Positions 26,899 through 35,821 of a stretch of 64,000 nt of DNA are shown piece after piece (position 1 is the first letter of the stretch; each line of letters opens with the position of its first letter). This stretch comes from Chitinophaga filiformis (GTDB lineage: Bacteria > Bacteroidota > Bacteroidia > Chitinophagales > Chitinophagaceae): assembly GCF_023100805.1 (NCBI RefSeq), contig NZ_CP095855.1, positions 6,117,001 through 6,181,000 of the forward strand. The letters are read 5' to 3'. The notes under the pieces were generated by a model. The model was not told the DNA's origin, made no database searches, and saw only the letters and a list, made by a program, of their open reading frames with translations. A program made the position numbers and the translations under genes.

Positions 26899-26951
26899 AA
26901 AGAGAACGTGAGGAAGCCTACAATGTAACTTCTTCTCGTTCTCTTTTTTTT
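26899..26951 (+). terminator. Strong hairpin terminator
   Basis: AAAGAGAACGTGAGGAAG (26899-26916) pairs with CTTCTTCTCGTTCTCTTT (26929-26946) with one mismatch and one G-U, followed by a T run. It is the best terminator in this strip. It can also stop transcription from the minus side, but the T tract is better on the plus strand. Confidence 0.7.
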
Positions 26952-26985
26952 AATGTTCTGAATTAAATACTAGTCTCGCGCAGAG

Positions 26986-27375
26986 TCAAATTGTACTAAT
27001 AATTCTATCTACAATTACGTCTTCCTTGCCACGATCGTCTCTATGTCAATTATAAGTTCCAAAAATCACCATGTTATCCTTTTTAAAAACCCAATATTTC
27101 CAAATGCCATCATCTTCATACGGAAGATAGTCCGTATATGCATAGTGGTCTGTCAATTTTACAGAAAAATCAGTATGTCTGTCAGTTAGGTATTCCTCTA
27201 AAAGATCTTTTAAAAAAACCTCTTTATCCTGTGGCGGATAATAAATTGAAAATTGAAGTACACCAATAGAGTTATTACCATCGAACAAAGCAATAATGCC
27301 GTCATTATTTTCGACAGTCCAATCATCAGGAAAGGAAAAGCCAAAGTTATTGGTTTTATGTTTATACAGCTGCAT
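26986..27375 (-). pseudogene. DUF3805-like gene with nonsense mutation
   Basis: The first 109 codons from ATG 27375 read MQLYKHKTNNFGFSFPDDW and on to FGTYN, then TGA. Past the TGA the same frame continues HRDDRGKEDVIVDRIIS to a second stop at 26986-26988, giving 129 codons. This matches the paralogue at 28095-28487 (130 residues), which has FGTYNCDKEQRGLEEKVV at the same place. A Cys codon (TGC/TGT) to TGA change therefore explains the truncation. Otherwise it is a small soluble protein of the DUF3805 type, probably an immunity relative of the RHS system. Confidence 0.75.
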
Positions 27376-27469
27376 GCTGAAAATTATTTAAAACGGAAGG
27401 TAGAATTGTTATGGCTTCGATGGTGCCGGTGATACCAACGAAAGGGTCGGTGGATCTTTTCGTTTCATT

Positions 27470-27507
27470 CTTAGCAAAAAAGAAGGTGCCTCAACAACTT
27501 GAGACAC
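27470..27507 (-). terminator. Terminator after the secreted small protein
   Basis: On the minus strand GTGTCTCAA and TTGAGGCAC (27486-27507) pair with one mismatch and a 4-base loop, then CCTTCTTTTTT. It follows the stop of the gene at 27535-27951. Confidence 0.6.
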
Positions 27508-27534
27508 GCATTTGTTTTGAGTTCACTTTTTTTA

Positions 27535-27951
27535 TCAGTTATCTATCAGACATTTCTTTTTCACGACATCAAATAGTTCTTTGTTCTTGTAAAATTTACC
27601 TTCTTTTTTGTTGAAAAACACTCCACTTATATCAGTACAGTATTCGACGCCCTTATGTTCAAATTCAAATCTTATCACGGCCCTGACATCCATAGATCTC
27701 CGCGCAGTTGCAACAAATTTACGCCTATACAAGTTTAATTTAGGAAGCTCACTGTCTTCTAATACAATCGTGTGAAGCGTTTCTTTGAAAGTAGGTCTAA
27801 ATGCCTCACAAGTAACATTTTCACCTGTCGTAGTCGTAAATTCTTCATATTCTATTACAACCTTCTTAAGTCTTTGGCTGTTTGTTTGCCCATATGAAAA
27901 GTTAACGACACAAAAACATGTAACAATCAAAGCAAATATAAAAGTTCTCAT
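27535..27951 (-). CDS. Secreted hypothetical protein
   Basis: 138 residues with a clear N-terminal signal peptide (MRTFIFALIVTCFCVVNFSY, then GQ; cleavage probably near 20). The mature part is small and Lys/Glu-rich (LKKVVIEYEEFTTTTGENVT, ISGVFFNKKEGKFYKNKELF). No family is recognised. It is the only signal-peptide-bearing gene between the two DUF3805-like genes and may act in the periplasm, where an RHS-related toxin could be met. Confidence 0.6.
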   Translation of the reverse strand: MRTFIFALIVTCFCVVNFSYGQTNSQRLKKVVIEYEEFTTTTGENVTCEAFRPTFKETLHTIVLEDSELPKLNLYRRKFVATARRSMDVRAVIRFEFEHKGVEYCTDISGVFFNKKEGKFYKNKELFDVVKKKCLIDN

Positions 27952-28030
27952 TTGTTTGTCTTTCAGCTTAATAAATCAGACAGCTTGGCCATTAACACCT
28001 TCATCTGTCCCCAAAAACAGTAGAAATGAA

Positions 28031-28058
28031 AGCCACCTCAATAACAAAGGAGGCGGCT
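28031..28058 (-). terminator. Terminator after the DUF3805-like gene
   Basis: On the minus strand AGCCGCCTC and GAGGTGGCT pair over 9 bases with one G-U wobble and a 10-base loop, then a modest T tract. It lies 37 bases past the stop at 28095. Confidence 0.6.
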
Positions 28059-28094
28059 TCACTTCATCTAACTTATTTTACGTATCAATATATT

Positions 28095-28487
28095 TTATAT
28101 TGCTTCAATTATTTCATCGACGACCTTTTCCTCCAGGCCACGCTGTTCTTTATCACAATTATAGGTACCAAAAATGATTGCTTCGTCTTTCCTAATCACC
28201 CAGTACTTCATGTACGATCCGTTTTCTTCCAATAGATAATCAGTATAAACATAGTGCTTGCCTTCATGTATATCAAAGTCATTATGATTGTCACTCACAA
28301 AATCTATCAACTCATTTTTCAGAGATACAGATCCTGCATCCGGTGGGTAATAGACCGAAAATTGTAACACTCCTAGTGAGTTCACATAATTGTACATTGT
28401 TATGAGATTATTCTCGGTCTGATCCAATTCCCAGTCATTAGGAACCAGGAAATTTAAATTTGTGTTTTTATAATTGTAATACTCCAT
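28095..28487 (-). CDS. DUF3805-like protein, probable RHS immunity candidate
   Basis: 130 residues from ATG 28487 (MEYYNYKNTNLNFLVPNDW); an upstream ATG at 28517 would add a 10-residue leader. It has FLVPNDW, LGVLQFSVYYPP, HYVYTDYLLEENG and YWVIRKDEAIIFGTYN. This type of small protein is often encoded near toxin loci. It is the first gene after the RHS toxin gene (64 bases), the position expected for the cognate immunity gene, though that is inferred from position only. The paralogue at 26986-27375 is the same protein broken by a stop. Confidence 0.7.
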   Translation of the reverse strand: MEYYNYKNTNLNFLVPNDWELDQTENNLITMYNYVNSLGVLQFSVYYPPDAGSVSLKNELIDFVSDNHNDFDIHEGKHYVYTDYLLEENGSYMKYWVIRKDEAIIFGTYNCDKEQRGLEEKVVDEIIEAI

Positions 28488-28550
28488 GTCAAAACTTTTA
28501 AGCGAAAAAGAATGCAAGCAAATTTCATGTTTCTGCCTTTATAAACCAAG

Positions 28551-31500
28551 TTAAGGTGTTGGTGGTGTTGGTGGCGTCGGCCGATTTGGTGGATTTGATG
28601 ATGGAGGATCATAGTAAATTACTCGTCCAGGCTTGCCGGTAGCTCTTTCATACTTTTTTATTTGTGATGCGCCCTTTGCGCGTCCAGACGGCGTATTCGG
28701 CTTGTATTCAAGTGGATTTCCACCTGGGGTAACGACATCTGGTACAACTGTTTGCCCAGTAAGGGGATCTATTAATCGTGGTTCCGATTGCCAATTTGGT
28801 TTAGCTTTCACTTTGTTAGCGAGCTCTGCATGCTTCAGGCTTCCATATCTCGCTTTGCTTGCTGTAGCCGGATTATTCATTCCCCTCAAGGTGGGGGCTG
28901 AAGTTGGCGGAGCTTCTACAGTTGGGGCTGTTGCCGCCGGAGCTTGACCTATTCCTTTTGCAGCCCCTTTCAATGCACCGAGTCCTCTTGATGCGCCTTC
29001 CGTCACTAATGCAAGTGACGCTTGTCCTGCTGCTTTACCCACAACTTTCCCAGCACCATAGCTGCCTTCATTTACCACTGTCCGAACATTGTCGATTGCA
29101 TTATAGGCAGAACTCATAACGCCTAATGGGTCTACTAATCTTATAGCTATATTCCGGACTGTATATTGGCTTTTTAAAGTTTCAATTGGGTGAGTAACCG
29201 CATTAACAATACCTGAAAAATAGCCGGTAAAGCCTGCTTTTACGCCCTCTAAAAAACCTGGTCCGCCAGGACCTGGAATATCTCCCAACACATCATTATA
29301 TTTAACCGGATTGTCATAATTGGAAGCGTATGGACTCCAGTTTTCCATTTCATCTGTCTTCGGATCCATTTGCAGCCACCTTCCGATTTGGGGATCCAAT
29401 GTCCGGAATTGAGCCTCGTACTCATTAATATCGAGGTCGCCATTGAATTCAATACCGTTGTATTTTTTCCGGTTGGTATAATAGTCATCACCTTTCAGCG
29501 CATGACTACTAATGCCAGCCATTGTCAAGCCATACGGATAGTAGTGCGTTTCTTCCAGTAGTGGCCCACTGTTGTGGATGACTGAAAGATTATCGAAATA
29601 AACGTCCTGGCCATTCTCGTTATTTACGTATATATAAATGAACCCCGTCCGTTTGATAACGATCTGTCCTGTTGCCAGGGTCTGCAGGATATCCGGGGAA
29701 TTCTGCACCTGACGTACCGCCGAATTTTCACTAACCAGGTTGAACTGGTCGTCAAAGGCTGCGTAGGTCAGGTATGCTTTAGGCCTGTCCGATAGGTTCT
29801 GACTTGGATCATTGTTTTTGACATCGTTGTATAAACTGGATGTCATTGCAGTGATAGGGCTATTAGCACCTGATCCCTGATGTATGCCATCTATCACCCC
29901 ACTACTATTAAAAGACGATAATAAGGCGTTCAGCATGTCGGTGGCCGTTGCATTGTAACTGGTTGACCCACCACTTTTATAAAATGCTTTTACACCGGCC
30001 TGAATTGTATCTCCTGCCATCACACGCAGCACAATCGATGGCCCTATTTTCTGACCATTCTGGGCGTTTAGTTTGGCCACAGAACTATTCAGGCTTGTGG
30101 TAGGATCGGCCGGATAACCACTTGGTTTAGCCGAACGAGTATTGTCGATATTACTGAACAGCAGGTTTTCAGTTTGCGTATACTGACTTTCCATTGTAGC
30201 CATGTACCTACTTGTGTCCATACTGGTGCCCAATACCATACGGGTATTGCCGATCGGATCACGTACAAAATAATCCAAAGTATACTTCACTTCGCCGTTG
30301 CTGTTATGTTCAAGCCGTACGCGGCCTTCATCATGCGTAAACTGCTGAAGGGTATCATTTTGGTAAGTAAACGCATCCATGTAGTCTGTCACCGTCTGTT
30401 TGGCCGGGGTTACGGAAACATCATTTACAGTTTTACGAAGGCGTTTACTGTCGGCAGTATACACAAAGCTGATGGTTCCTTTACCGGGGACAGAGATATA
30501 TTCCGGCAGGTTCAGCTCATTATAGCGAATACTATCAATACCCTTGTTTTTGTCGCGGGTAAGGTTATTATTGGCGTCATACCAATAATCACGAGAGGTA
30601 TCGTTGGTAGTTTCATTAAAATCGCCTCGCTTACTTCCGGTTTCGTTCTTATAGTCCTTAACGTAGTTTAGCCTATTAGATGATGCGAAATATCCAAACT
30701 CAAGACTATCTATGGTCTTTATTACCGGCCCATCGAGCCCTTTCTGAACCATGGAGTTTATATTTCCGTTTTCGTCGTAGCGGAAAGTGGAACTGAAATC
30801 GACAAGATTGCTTTGCCATGTAATACCTCCCTGATTCTGCTGGTTAAATGAAGAGCCTGTAAGTCTTCCGCTATTGTCATAGTAAAAGGCCATGGCACGT
30901 GCAACACCATCTCCCCTACTCTTCCATTTGGTGCCGCTCATTAGGCCACTGAAGGATTTAACATTAAAACCTTTGTCATAACTATTCACCAGTCCAAACC
31001 AGTTAGCAGTACTGCCAGGCGTATTGACAAACGCTTCGTTGATCGTGGTGATATCACCATTCAAGGTATAGCCATAGTCAAAAGTTTCTAGTTGCGTGTT
31101 GATACCTGTTACACTTACCTTTTTCTGACTGATTTGGTTTAGTTCATTATAGGTAGTGTACGCTATGGTTCTCTGTGTGGCGGCATCGTTGTTGAACCTT
31201 ATTTTTACGGAATCGGGTTTGCCTGCCAGGTTCAGGTGATAAAGATATAAGACAGGCTGTGGTGCACTGGCCTGCGCATTTGTGTGCGATACATATTTAC
31301 TTAATAATGTGCCTTTAAAATTATATAGGGAGCTGGTTACTGTGGTAGCACCGCTGAGATTCTGCTCCACAGTCTGGCTTAGTTTTCGGCGCGGCGTATA
31401 GTACAACGTACTGGTGAGCCATTGGTCAGTACCCAACACGCGGTTTTTTATTCCGGTGGCCAAGCTTGTGTTGATAGGATTAAACGAACTATAGGCGTCT

Positions 31501-34500
31501 GCATTATTATTGCTTAGCGCCAACGGCTTACCGAGATCACTGGTAAGGCCTTGTTGAGCGCCAGGGAAATTATAATCGTCATAATACAGATAGACATTCG
31601 GCTTTATGGCGGCTGTATTGATGGCGCTCATAAAGTTGTCAGGCGCGAATGCAAGCGTTTCACCTGTGGCGGCAGCGTTGATCTCCAGTGTAGTGACATC
31701 AGTGTCGGAATCAAAACCAGGAAGCAGCGTAATGCTATTTGTGGCCTGATATAAAGGCGAACCATCATGCTGGTCCAATACCAGGTTAATGTTAGGATAT
31801 GTTTTTGAAATCGTTTGGCTTTGAGTAGAATAATTGTTGATACTATCCTGCAGAACAGCCCTGGTCCCCGGGGACACATAAAAACCGTTCATAATCGGGC
31901 GGTTTAAAGCATCAAAGGTGTAAATAGACCATTGCCCTTTGTTTTTCTCCAGGTTCGTGCGACTAAACACTTTCCTTTCCCGACCATCATATACATTCTC
32001 AACCGTCACGTACCCCGGTTTGCGGCTTATGATGGGGTTACCATTGTTATCGTAATAATGACTAAAACAAAGTTCATTATAGACAGTGGCATTCAACACC
32101 CAATTGCTCTTAATGGCTTCTACGGCTTTTGGCGTGATAATGCACCGCAGTTTATCCATTTCATCATATACATAGTAGGTACAGAGCCAATCTGTATGGT
32201 CCTCGCTTATCTGTCCACTATTTTGTCGCTTGCTTAATACAACCCGGCCATCCTTATTGGTATATTTGATAACCTTATTATTATCCTCGTCAGTTGTTTC
32301 CGTCACCAGAAGGCTACCAGCTGCATAGGCGGTAGTACTGGTGGGGATATCTGTTTCATTGTACCCTATATCCCATATACGTACAGCTTCGCTTGATCTG
32401 TTTGCCCGTATTAAAGTGCGGCTGCCCCGGGCGTTTCCTTCGAAGGATTTACCCGCCTGGCGGCTTTCCAGCACATCACCATCTGGAGAATTATCATAGA
32501 TCAACCTCTTATAAAAGAAGTTCTCCTTACCGCCAAACATTGCATTATAAAATGCAGGTTGTGCAATAGCCGGGTCTGTTTTGAAGTTACCATCGTTGGT
32601 GCTGGCGCCATAGCCTTTATATTCAAGCGACTCACGTCCATAGGGATCATAAAAGTGCAGGGTGATCAAATCCTTGCTGGCTGTGGTTGCCTGTTTGCTT
32701 ACTATTTGGAGCGATCGTCCAAGTCCATCAAAATATTCCGTTTCCTGCTCAACATCCGCGAAACTTGTTAAAGCAGTAGCTGCCGCTTCGGTAGTTACAC
32801 CCGCTTTGTTGATGATACGTGTACGGATGTAGTTCATGTTGGTCGTATTGGCGCCGCTGCCATACGCTGGCATAGCAGCTACCGGCTGGGTGGTGCTTAC
32901 CATCGTTACCGTATCAGGAGCACTGGCCACACCGCTGTTGACCCTTACGATCACGGTATTGGAATAGGTTACTTCCGTTCCGCAAGTCACTTTTCTGCGA
33001 TACCAGGTGCTTGCCATAATGTTGGAGACAGTAGCGGAGGCGAAATCTGTCCAGTCAAGCTCATTGGCCGATTTCTGCCAGATATAAGTATAACTGCCAC
33101 CACAGCTACCATTGGTGGCCGGCGCAGCGCTGGCTAAAGTAATAGTGCCGCCGGGCGCCACCGATGATACCGAGGCGGAGATTAACCCACCGGTCAACTG
33201 CACCTGCACCAAAGCCGATGCGGAATAAACTGTTACCCCGTTGCTGGTAACCTTCAGCCGATAATAGGTATTAGCGCTTAACTCCCCCGGATCGACAGTC
33301 AGCGCATTGCTGTTGGTAATATCCGTCCAGGTAGTGCCATTCGTTGATTTTTGCCAAACATAACTGTAACTGCTACTGCCACCTGCAGGCGCTCCACAAC
33401 TGACAGGTGTGGCGGCGGTACCCGGCAACACTGTTTGAGCCAGGGGCATAATGGCGCCCACTGTCAATGGCGGGTATACATTGACAAGTGTACTCTGGCT
33501 GATAGAGGTTACTCCACCGCTGGTTACCAGGCAGCGGTAATAGGTGTCTTCCGTCAGATTGCCCGCGGCATAGGTACTGGAAGAACTACCCACATTCAGC
33601 CAATAACTATTGTCACCGGAAACCTGCCATTGATAGGTATATGTTCCATTTCCCCCTGTCGGTGAAACACTAAGGTTCCCAGGGGCAGTATTATAGTTGA
33701 TGGAAGGATTATTGGGCGTGATGGCTCCAGCTTTGAGCTGAGGCAGCACATTCACTACCACACTGCCGGATGTAGCAGATACGCCATTGCTGGTAACAAT
33801 AACGCGGAACCAGGTGTTTGCGGTTAATCCACCGTCATAATCGAGATCCTTATCGGCGAAGCCATCATAATTCGTCCATGTTGAATTGTTCGGTGACGTT
33901 TGCCACACATAGCTATACGTCCCGTTGCCGCCCGTTGGATTAGCTGTGAGTGTTGGTACGATAGTATTATAGCTGATCGTTGAACTGGCTGGGGTAATAC
34001 TGCCTGCCTGCAGGGCTGGATACACATTAATCGTGGCTGTATTACTGTAATTGGTAACACCATTGCTGGTAACCTTTCTGCGGTAATATTTCTTTGCTGT
34101 CAGATTGCCCGGCGTGTAATGCTGACCCGTCGCTGTGGGAATATCAGTCCATGTCGCATTATCATCGGAGGATTGCCATACGTAATCATAAACGGGCCCT
34201 CCTCCTGAAGGAACGGTACCAGTAAGCTGGCCAGGACTGGTATTGTAATTAATCGTTTTGGAGGCAGGCGAAATAGTGCCTCCTGATGTAAGTAGTGGTG
34301 TTACTGTAATGGTCAATACATTACTATATGCGGTAGCCCCATTGCTTTGCGCCGCTCTACGATAATAGGTCGTTGCGGTAAGCGCAGGCGGGCTGTAGTT
34401 GATAGCTGTAGCCCCAAAGACACCGGTAAATGTGATATTATCGGGGGAAGACTGCCACTGGTAGCCAACCGTTCCATTGCCTCCGGAAGCGACACTTCCG

Positions 34501-35804
34501 GTCAGTTGGGCAGGAACATCATTATAATCTATGGTTTGATTACCGGAGATAGTTCCAGGCGATATGGCCGGATACACCTGAATATAAATGGCATTTGTGC
34601 CTTTGTTTTCTATGCCACAGGTAACGATCAGCCGGATATACCTGGACACGGTCATGGTGCCAGGATTATAATTCAGGGCATTTGCACCATTAATATTTGT
34701 ATAATTAACGCCGTCCGCCGATGCCTGCCAGCGATAGGTATAAGAGCTGCTGCAGCCGCCTCCGGAAACTGTAGGACCATTGATGGTGCCTGGCGCCGTA
34801 CTGTAATTGATAGGCCCAGACACCGGGTTGGTAATGCTACCAACGACAAACTGCGGATATACGGTGATGGTCACTACGTTACTGTACTGTGTTTCCGACC
34901 CAATGGATACTTTTCTGCGGAAGTATGTTGTGGCAGTGAGGTTACCAGGTGCATAGCTGGTGGAAGAAGCACCCTGAATATCATTGTAGGTACTTCCATT
35001 AGTGCTTTTTTGCCACACGTACACATACGAACCTACTGCACCACCCGTAGCCGTAGTCGATGAGGTGATGGTACCCGGGTTGCCATTATAGACAATTGGG
35101 CCTGATACGGGGCTACTGATGGTTCCTGCATCAAGAGGGGCAGTAACCGTAATGGTAATCTCATTGGAGTACATAGAATTGCCATTGGCCGACACCTGTC
35201 TTCGGAAGTCGGTCGTAGTGGTCAGTGCCGGCACACTGTACGTCGCATTGGTTGCGGTGGTAATGTTGGTCCAGCTACCCCCGGATACCCTTTGTTGCCA
35301 GAGATAGGTGAAGCCACTGCATTCCGGCGCAGTTTCAACAGAAGTTAGCGGCGTAGGTGTATTGCCGGATACCACTTGCTGATTGCCGGTAATATTGATC
35401 TGATTAGTTGTTAGGACCACTGGCGCCAGCGTAGTAAAAGAGCCCCCATTTACCGTGAGTGATACCTGGGTAGAAGGTGCATCCGCCGTAAAGGTGACCG
35501 TGATGCTGGGCACAGGTGTTCCGCTCTTGCAACTCGAGGTGGTGCCCTGGATACTACCTCCATTTACACACCACTGCGAGTTATCACCCAGGTTGGTTCC
35601 GGTAGAGTAATAACCAATCGGAAAACCGGGCAATACGCAACCAGGGCCCTCTATAGTGACAACGCGCTGGCCAATCATTCCCGACAACGGAAAGGGAAAG
35701 CTAACGGTTGAAGGAGACGTTTTGGGAACCGCCGCCCAACTCGTGTGTGACAAGGCCACTACTGCGACGAGCAGTAAGAGTAGCCTCCATTTAATATCTT
35801 TCAT
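28551..35804 (-). CDS. RHS polymorphic toxin with Ig-like repeats and PD-(D/E)XK tip
   Basis: The 2417-residue protein has: a signal peptide (MKDIKWRLLLLLVAVVALSH then TSWA); nine Ig-like repeats of about 92 residues (about 140-970), each with a Y-x-W-Q core such as YVWQKS or YQWQSS; a DUF6443-like segment beginning NYIRTRIINKAG near 990; YD/RHS repeats; and the RHS core YYPYGLTMAGIS...YNGIEFNGDLDINEYEAQFR...DPQIGRWLQMDP at about 2085-2150. The last 90 residues are the variable tip: GSLKHAELANKVKA, then D2356 and E2366-Y-K2368 in PDVVTPGGNPLEYKP, a PD-(D/E)XK nuclease-like motif, ending in a Pro-rich tail. By family knowledge such tips are cut off and enter rival cells; nuclease activity is inferred. 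Last gene of a four-gene operon. Confidence 0.9.
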   Translation of the reverse strand: MKDIKWRLLLLLVAVVALSHTSWAAVPKTSPSTVSFPFPLSGMIGQRVVTIEGPGCVLPGFPIGYYSTGTNLGDNSQWCVNGGSIQGTTSSCKSGTPVPSITVTFTADAPSTQVSLTVNGGSFTTLAPVVLTTNQINITGNQQVVSGNTPTPLTSVETAPECSGFTYLWQQRVSGGSWTNITTATNATYSVPALTTTTDFRRQVSANGNSMYSNEITITVTAPLDAGTISSPVSGPIVYNGNPGTITSSTTATGGAVGSYVYVWQKSTNGSTYNDIQGASSTSYAPGNLTATTYFRRKVSIGSETQYSNVVTITVYPQFVVGSITNPVSGPINYSTAPGTINGPTVSGGGCSSSYTYRWQASADGVNYTNINGANALNYNPGTMTVSRYIRLIVTCGIENKGTNAIYIQVYPAISPGTISGNQTIDYNDVPAQLTGSVASGGNGTVGYQWQSSPDNITFTGVFGATAINYSPPALTATTYYRRAAQSNGATAYSNVLTITVTPLLTSGGTISPASKTINYNTSPGQLTGTVPSGGGPVYDYVWQSSDDNATWTDIPTATGQHYTPGNLTAKKYYRRKVTSNGVTNYSNTATINVYPALQAGSITPASSTISYNTIVPTLTANPTGGNGTYSYVWQTSPNNSTWTNYDGFADKDLDYDGGLTANTWFRVIVTSNGVSATSGSVVVNVLPQLKAGAITPNNPSINYNTAPGNLSVSPTGGNGTYTYQWQVSGDNSYWLNVGSSSSTYAAGNLTEDTYYRCLVTSGGVTSISQSTLVNVYPPLTVGAIMPLAQTVLPGTAATPVSCGAPAGGSSSYSYVWQKSTNGTTWTDITNSNALTVDPGELSANTYYRLKVTSNGVTVYSASALVQVQLTGGLISASVSSVAPGGTITLASAAPATNGSCGGSYTYIWQKSANELDWTDFASATVSNIMASTWYRRKVTCGTEVTYSNTVIVRVNSGVASAPDTVTMVSTTQPVAAMPAYGSGANTTNMNYIRTRIINKAGVTTEAAATALTSFADVEQETEYFDGLGRSLQIVSKQATTASKDLITLHFYDPYGRESLEYKGYGASTNDGNFKTDPAIAQPAFYNAMFGGKENFFYKRLIYDNSPDGDVLESRQAGKSFEGNARGSRTLIRANRSSEAVRIWDIGYNETDIPTSTTAYAAGSLLVTETTDEDNNKVIKYTNKDGRVVLSKRQNSGQISEDHTDWLCTYYVYDEMDKLRCIITPKAVEAIKSNWVLNATVYNELCFSHYYDNNGNPIISRKPGYVTVENVYDGRERKVFSRTNLEKNKGQWSIYTFDALNRPIMNGFYVSPGTRAVLQDSINNYSTQSQTISKTYPNINLVLDQHDGSPLYQATNSITLLPGFDSDTDVTTLEINAAATGETLAFAPDNFMSAINTAAIKPNVYLYYDDYNFPGAQQGLTSDLGKPLALSNNNADAYSSFNPINTSLATGIKNRVLGTDQWLTSTLYYTPRRKLSQTVEQNLSGATTVTSSLYNFKGTLLSKYVSHTNAQASAPQPVLYLYHLNLAGKPDSVKIRFNNDAATQRTIAYTTYNELNQISQKKVSVTGINTQLETFDYGYTLNGDITTINEAFVNTPGSTANWFGLVNSYDKGFNVKSFSGLMSGTKWKSRGDGVARAMAFYYDNSGRLTGSSFNQQNQGGITWQSNLVDFSSTFRYDENGNINSMVQKGLDGPVIKTIDSLEFGYFASSNRLNYVKDYKNETGSKRGDFNETTNDTSRDYWYDANNNLTRDKNKGIDSIRYNELNLPEYISVPGKGTISFVYTADSKRLRKTVNDVSVTPAKQTVTDYMDAFTYQNDTLQQFTHDEGRVRLEHNSNGEVKYTLDYFVRDPIGNTRMVLGTSMDTSRYMATMESQYTQTENLLFSNIDNTRSAKPSGYPADPTTSLNSSVAKLNAQNGQKIGPSIVLRVMAGDTIQAGVKAFYKSGGSTSYNATATDMLNALLSSFNSSGVIDGIHQGSGANSPITAMTSSLYNDVKNNDPSQNLSDRPKAYLTYAAFDDQFNLVSENSAVRQVQNSPDILQTLATGQIVIKRTGFIYIYVNNENGQDVYFDNLSVIHNSGPLLEETHYYPYGLTMAGISSHALKGDDYYTNRKKYNGIEFNGDLDINEYEAQFRTLDPQIGRWLQMDPKTDEMENWSPYASNYDNPVKYNDVLGDIPGPGGPGFLEGVKAGFTGYFSGIVNAVTHPIETLKSQYTVRNIAIRLVDPLGVMSSAYNAIDNVRTVVNEGSYGAGKVVGKAAGQASLALVTEGASRGLGALKGAAKGIGQAPAATAPTVEAPPTSAPTLRGMNNPATASKARYGSLKHAELANKVKAKPNWQSEPRLIDPLTGQTVVPDVVTPGGNPLEYKPNTPSGRAKGASQIKKYERATGKPGRVIYYDPPSSNPPNRPTPPTPPTP

Positions 35805-35821
35805 ATGGTTTGGCGTTAACG

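Noticed and set aside
26722-26928. 68-codon plus-strand frame ending in the 26899 terminator hairpin
   Set aside because: No protein features and ends inside a strong terminator.
33000-35500. Possible tandem DNA repeat or CRISPR-like pattern
   Set aside because: The regularity is the nine Ig-like protein repeats of the RHS gene; spacing is about 276 bases and not CRISPR-like.
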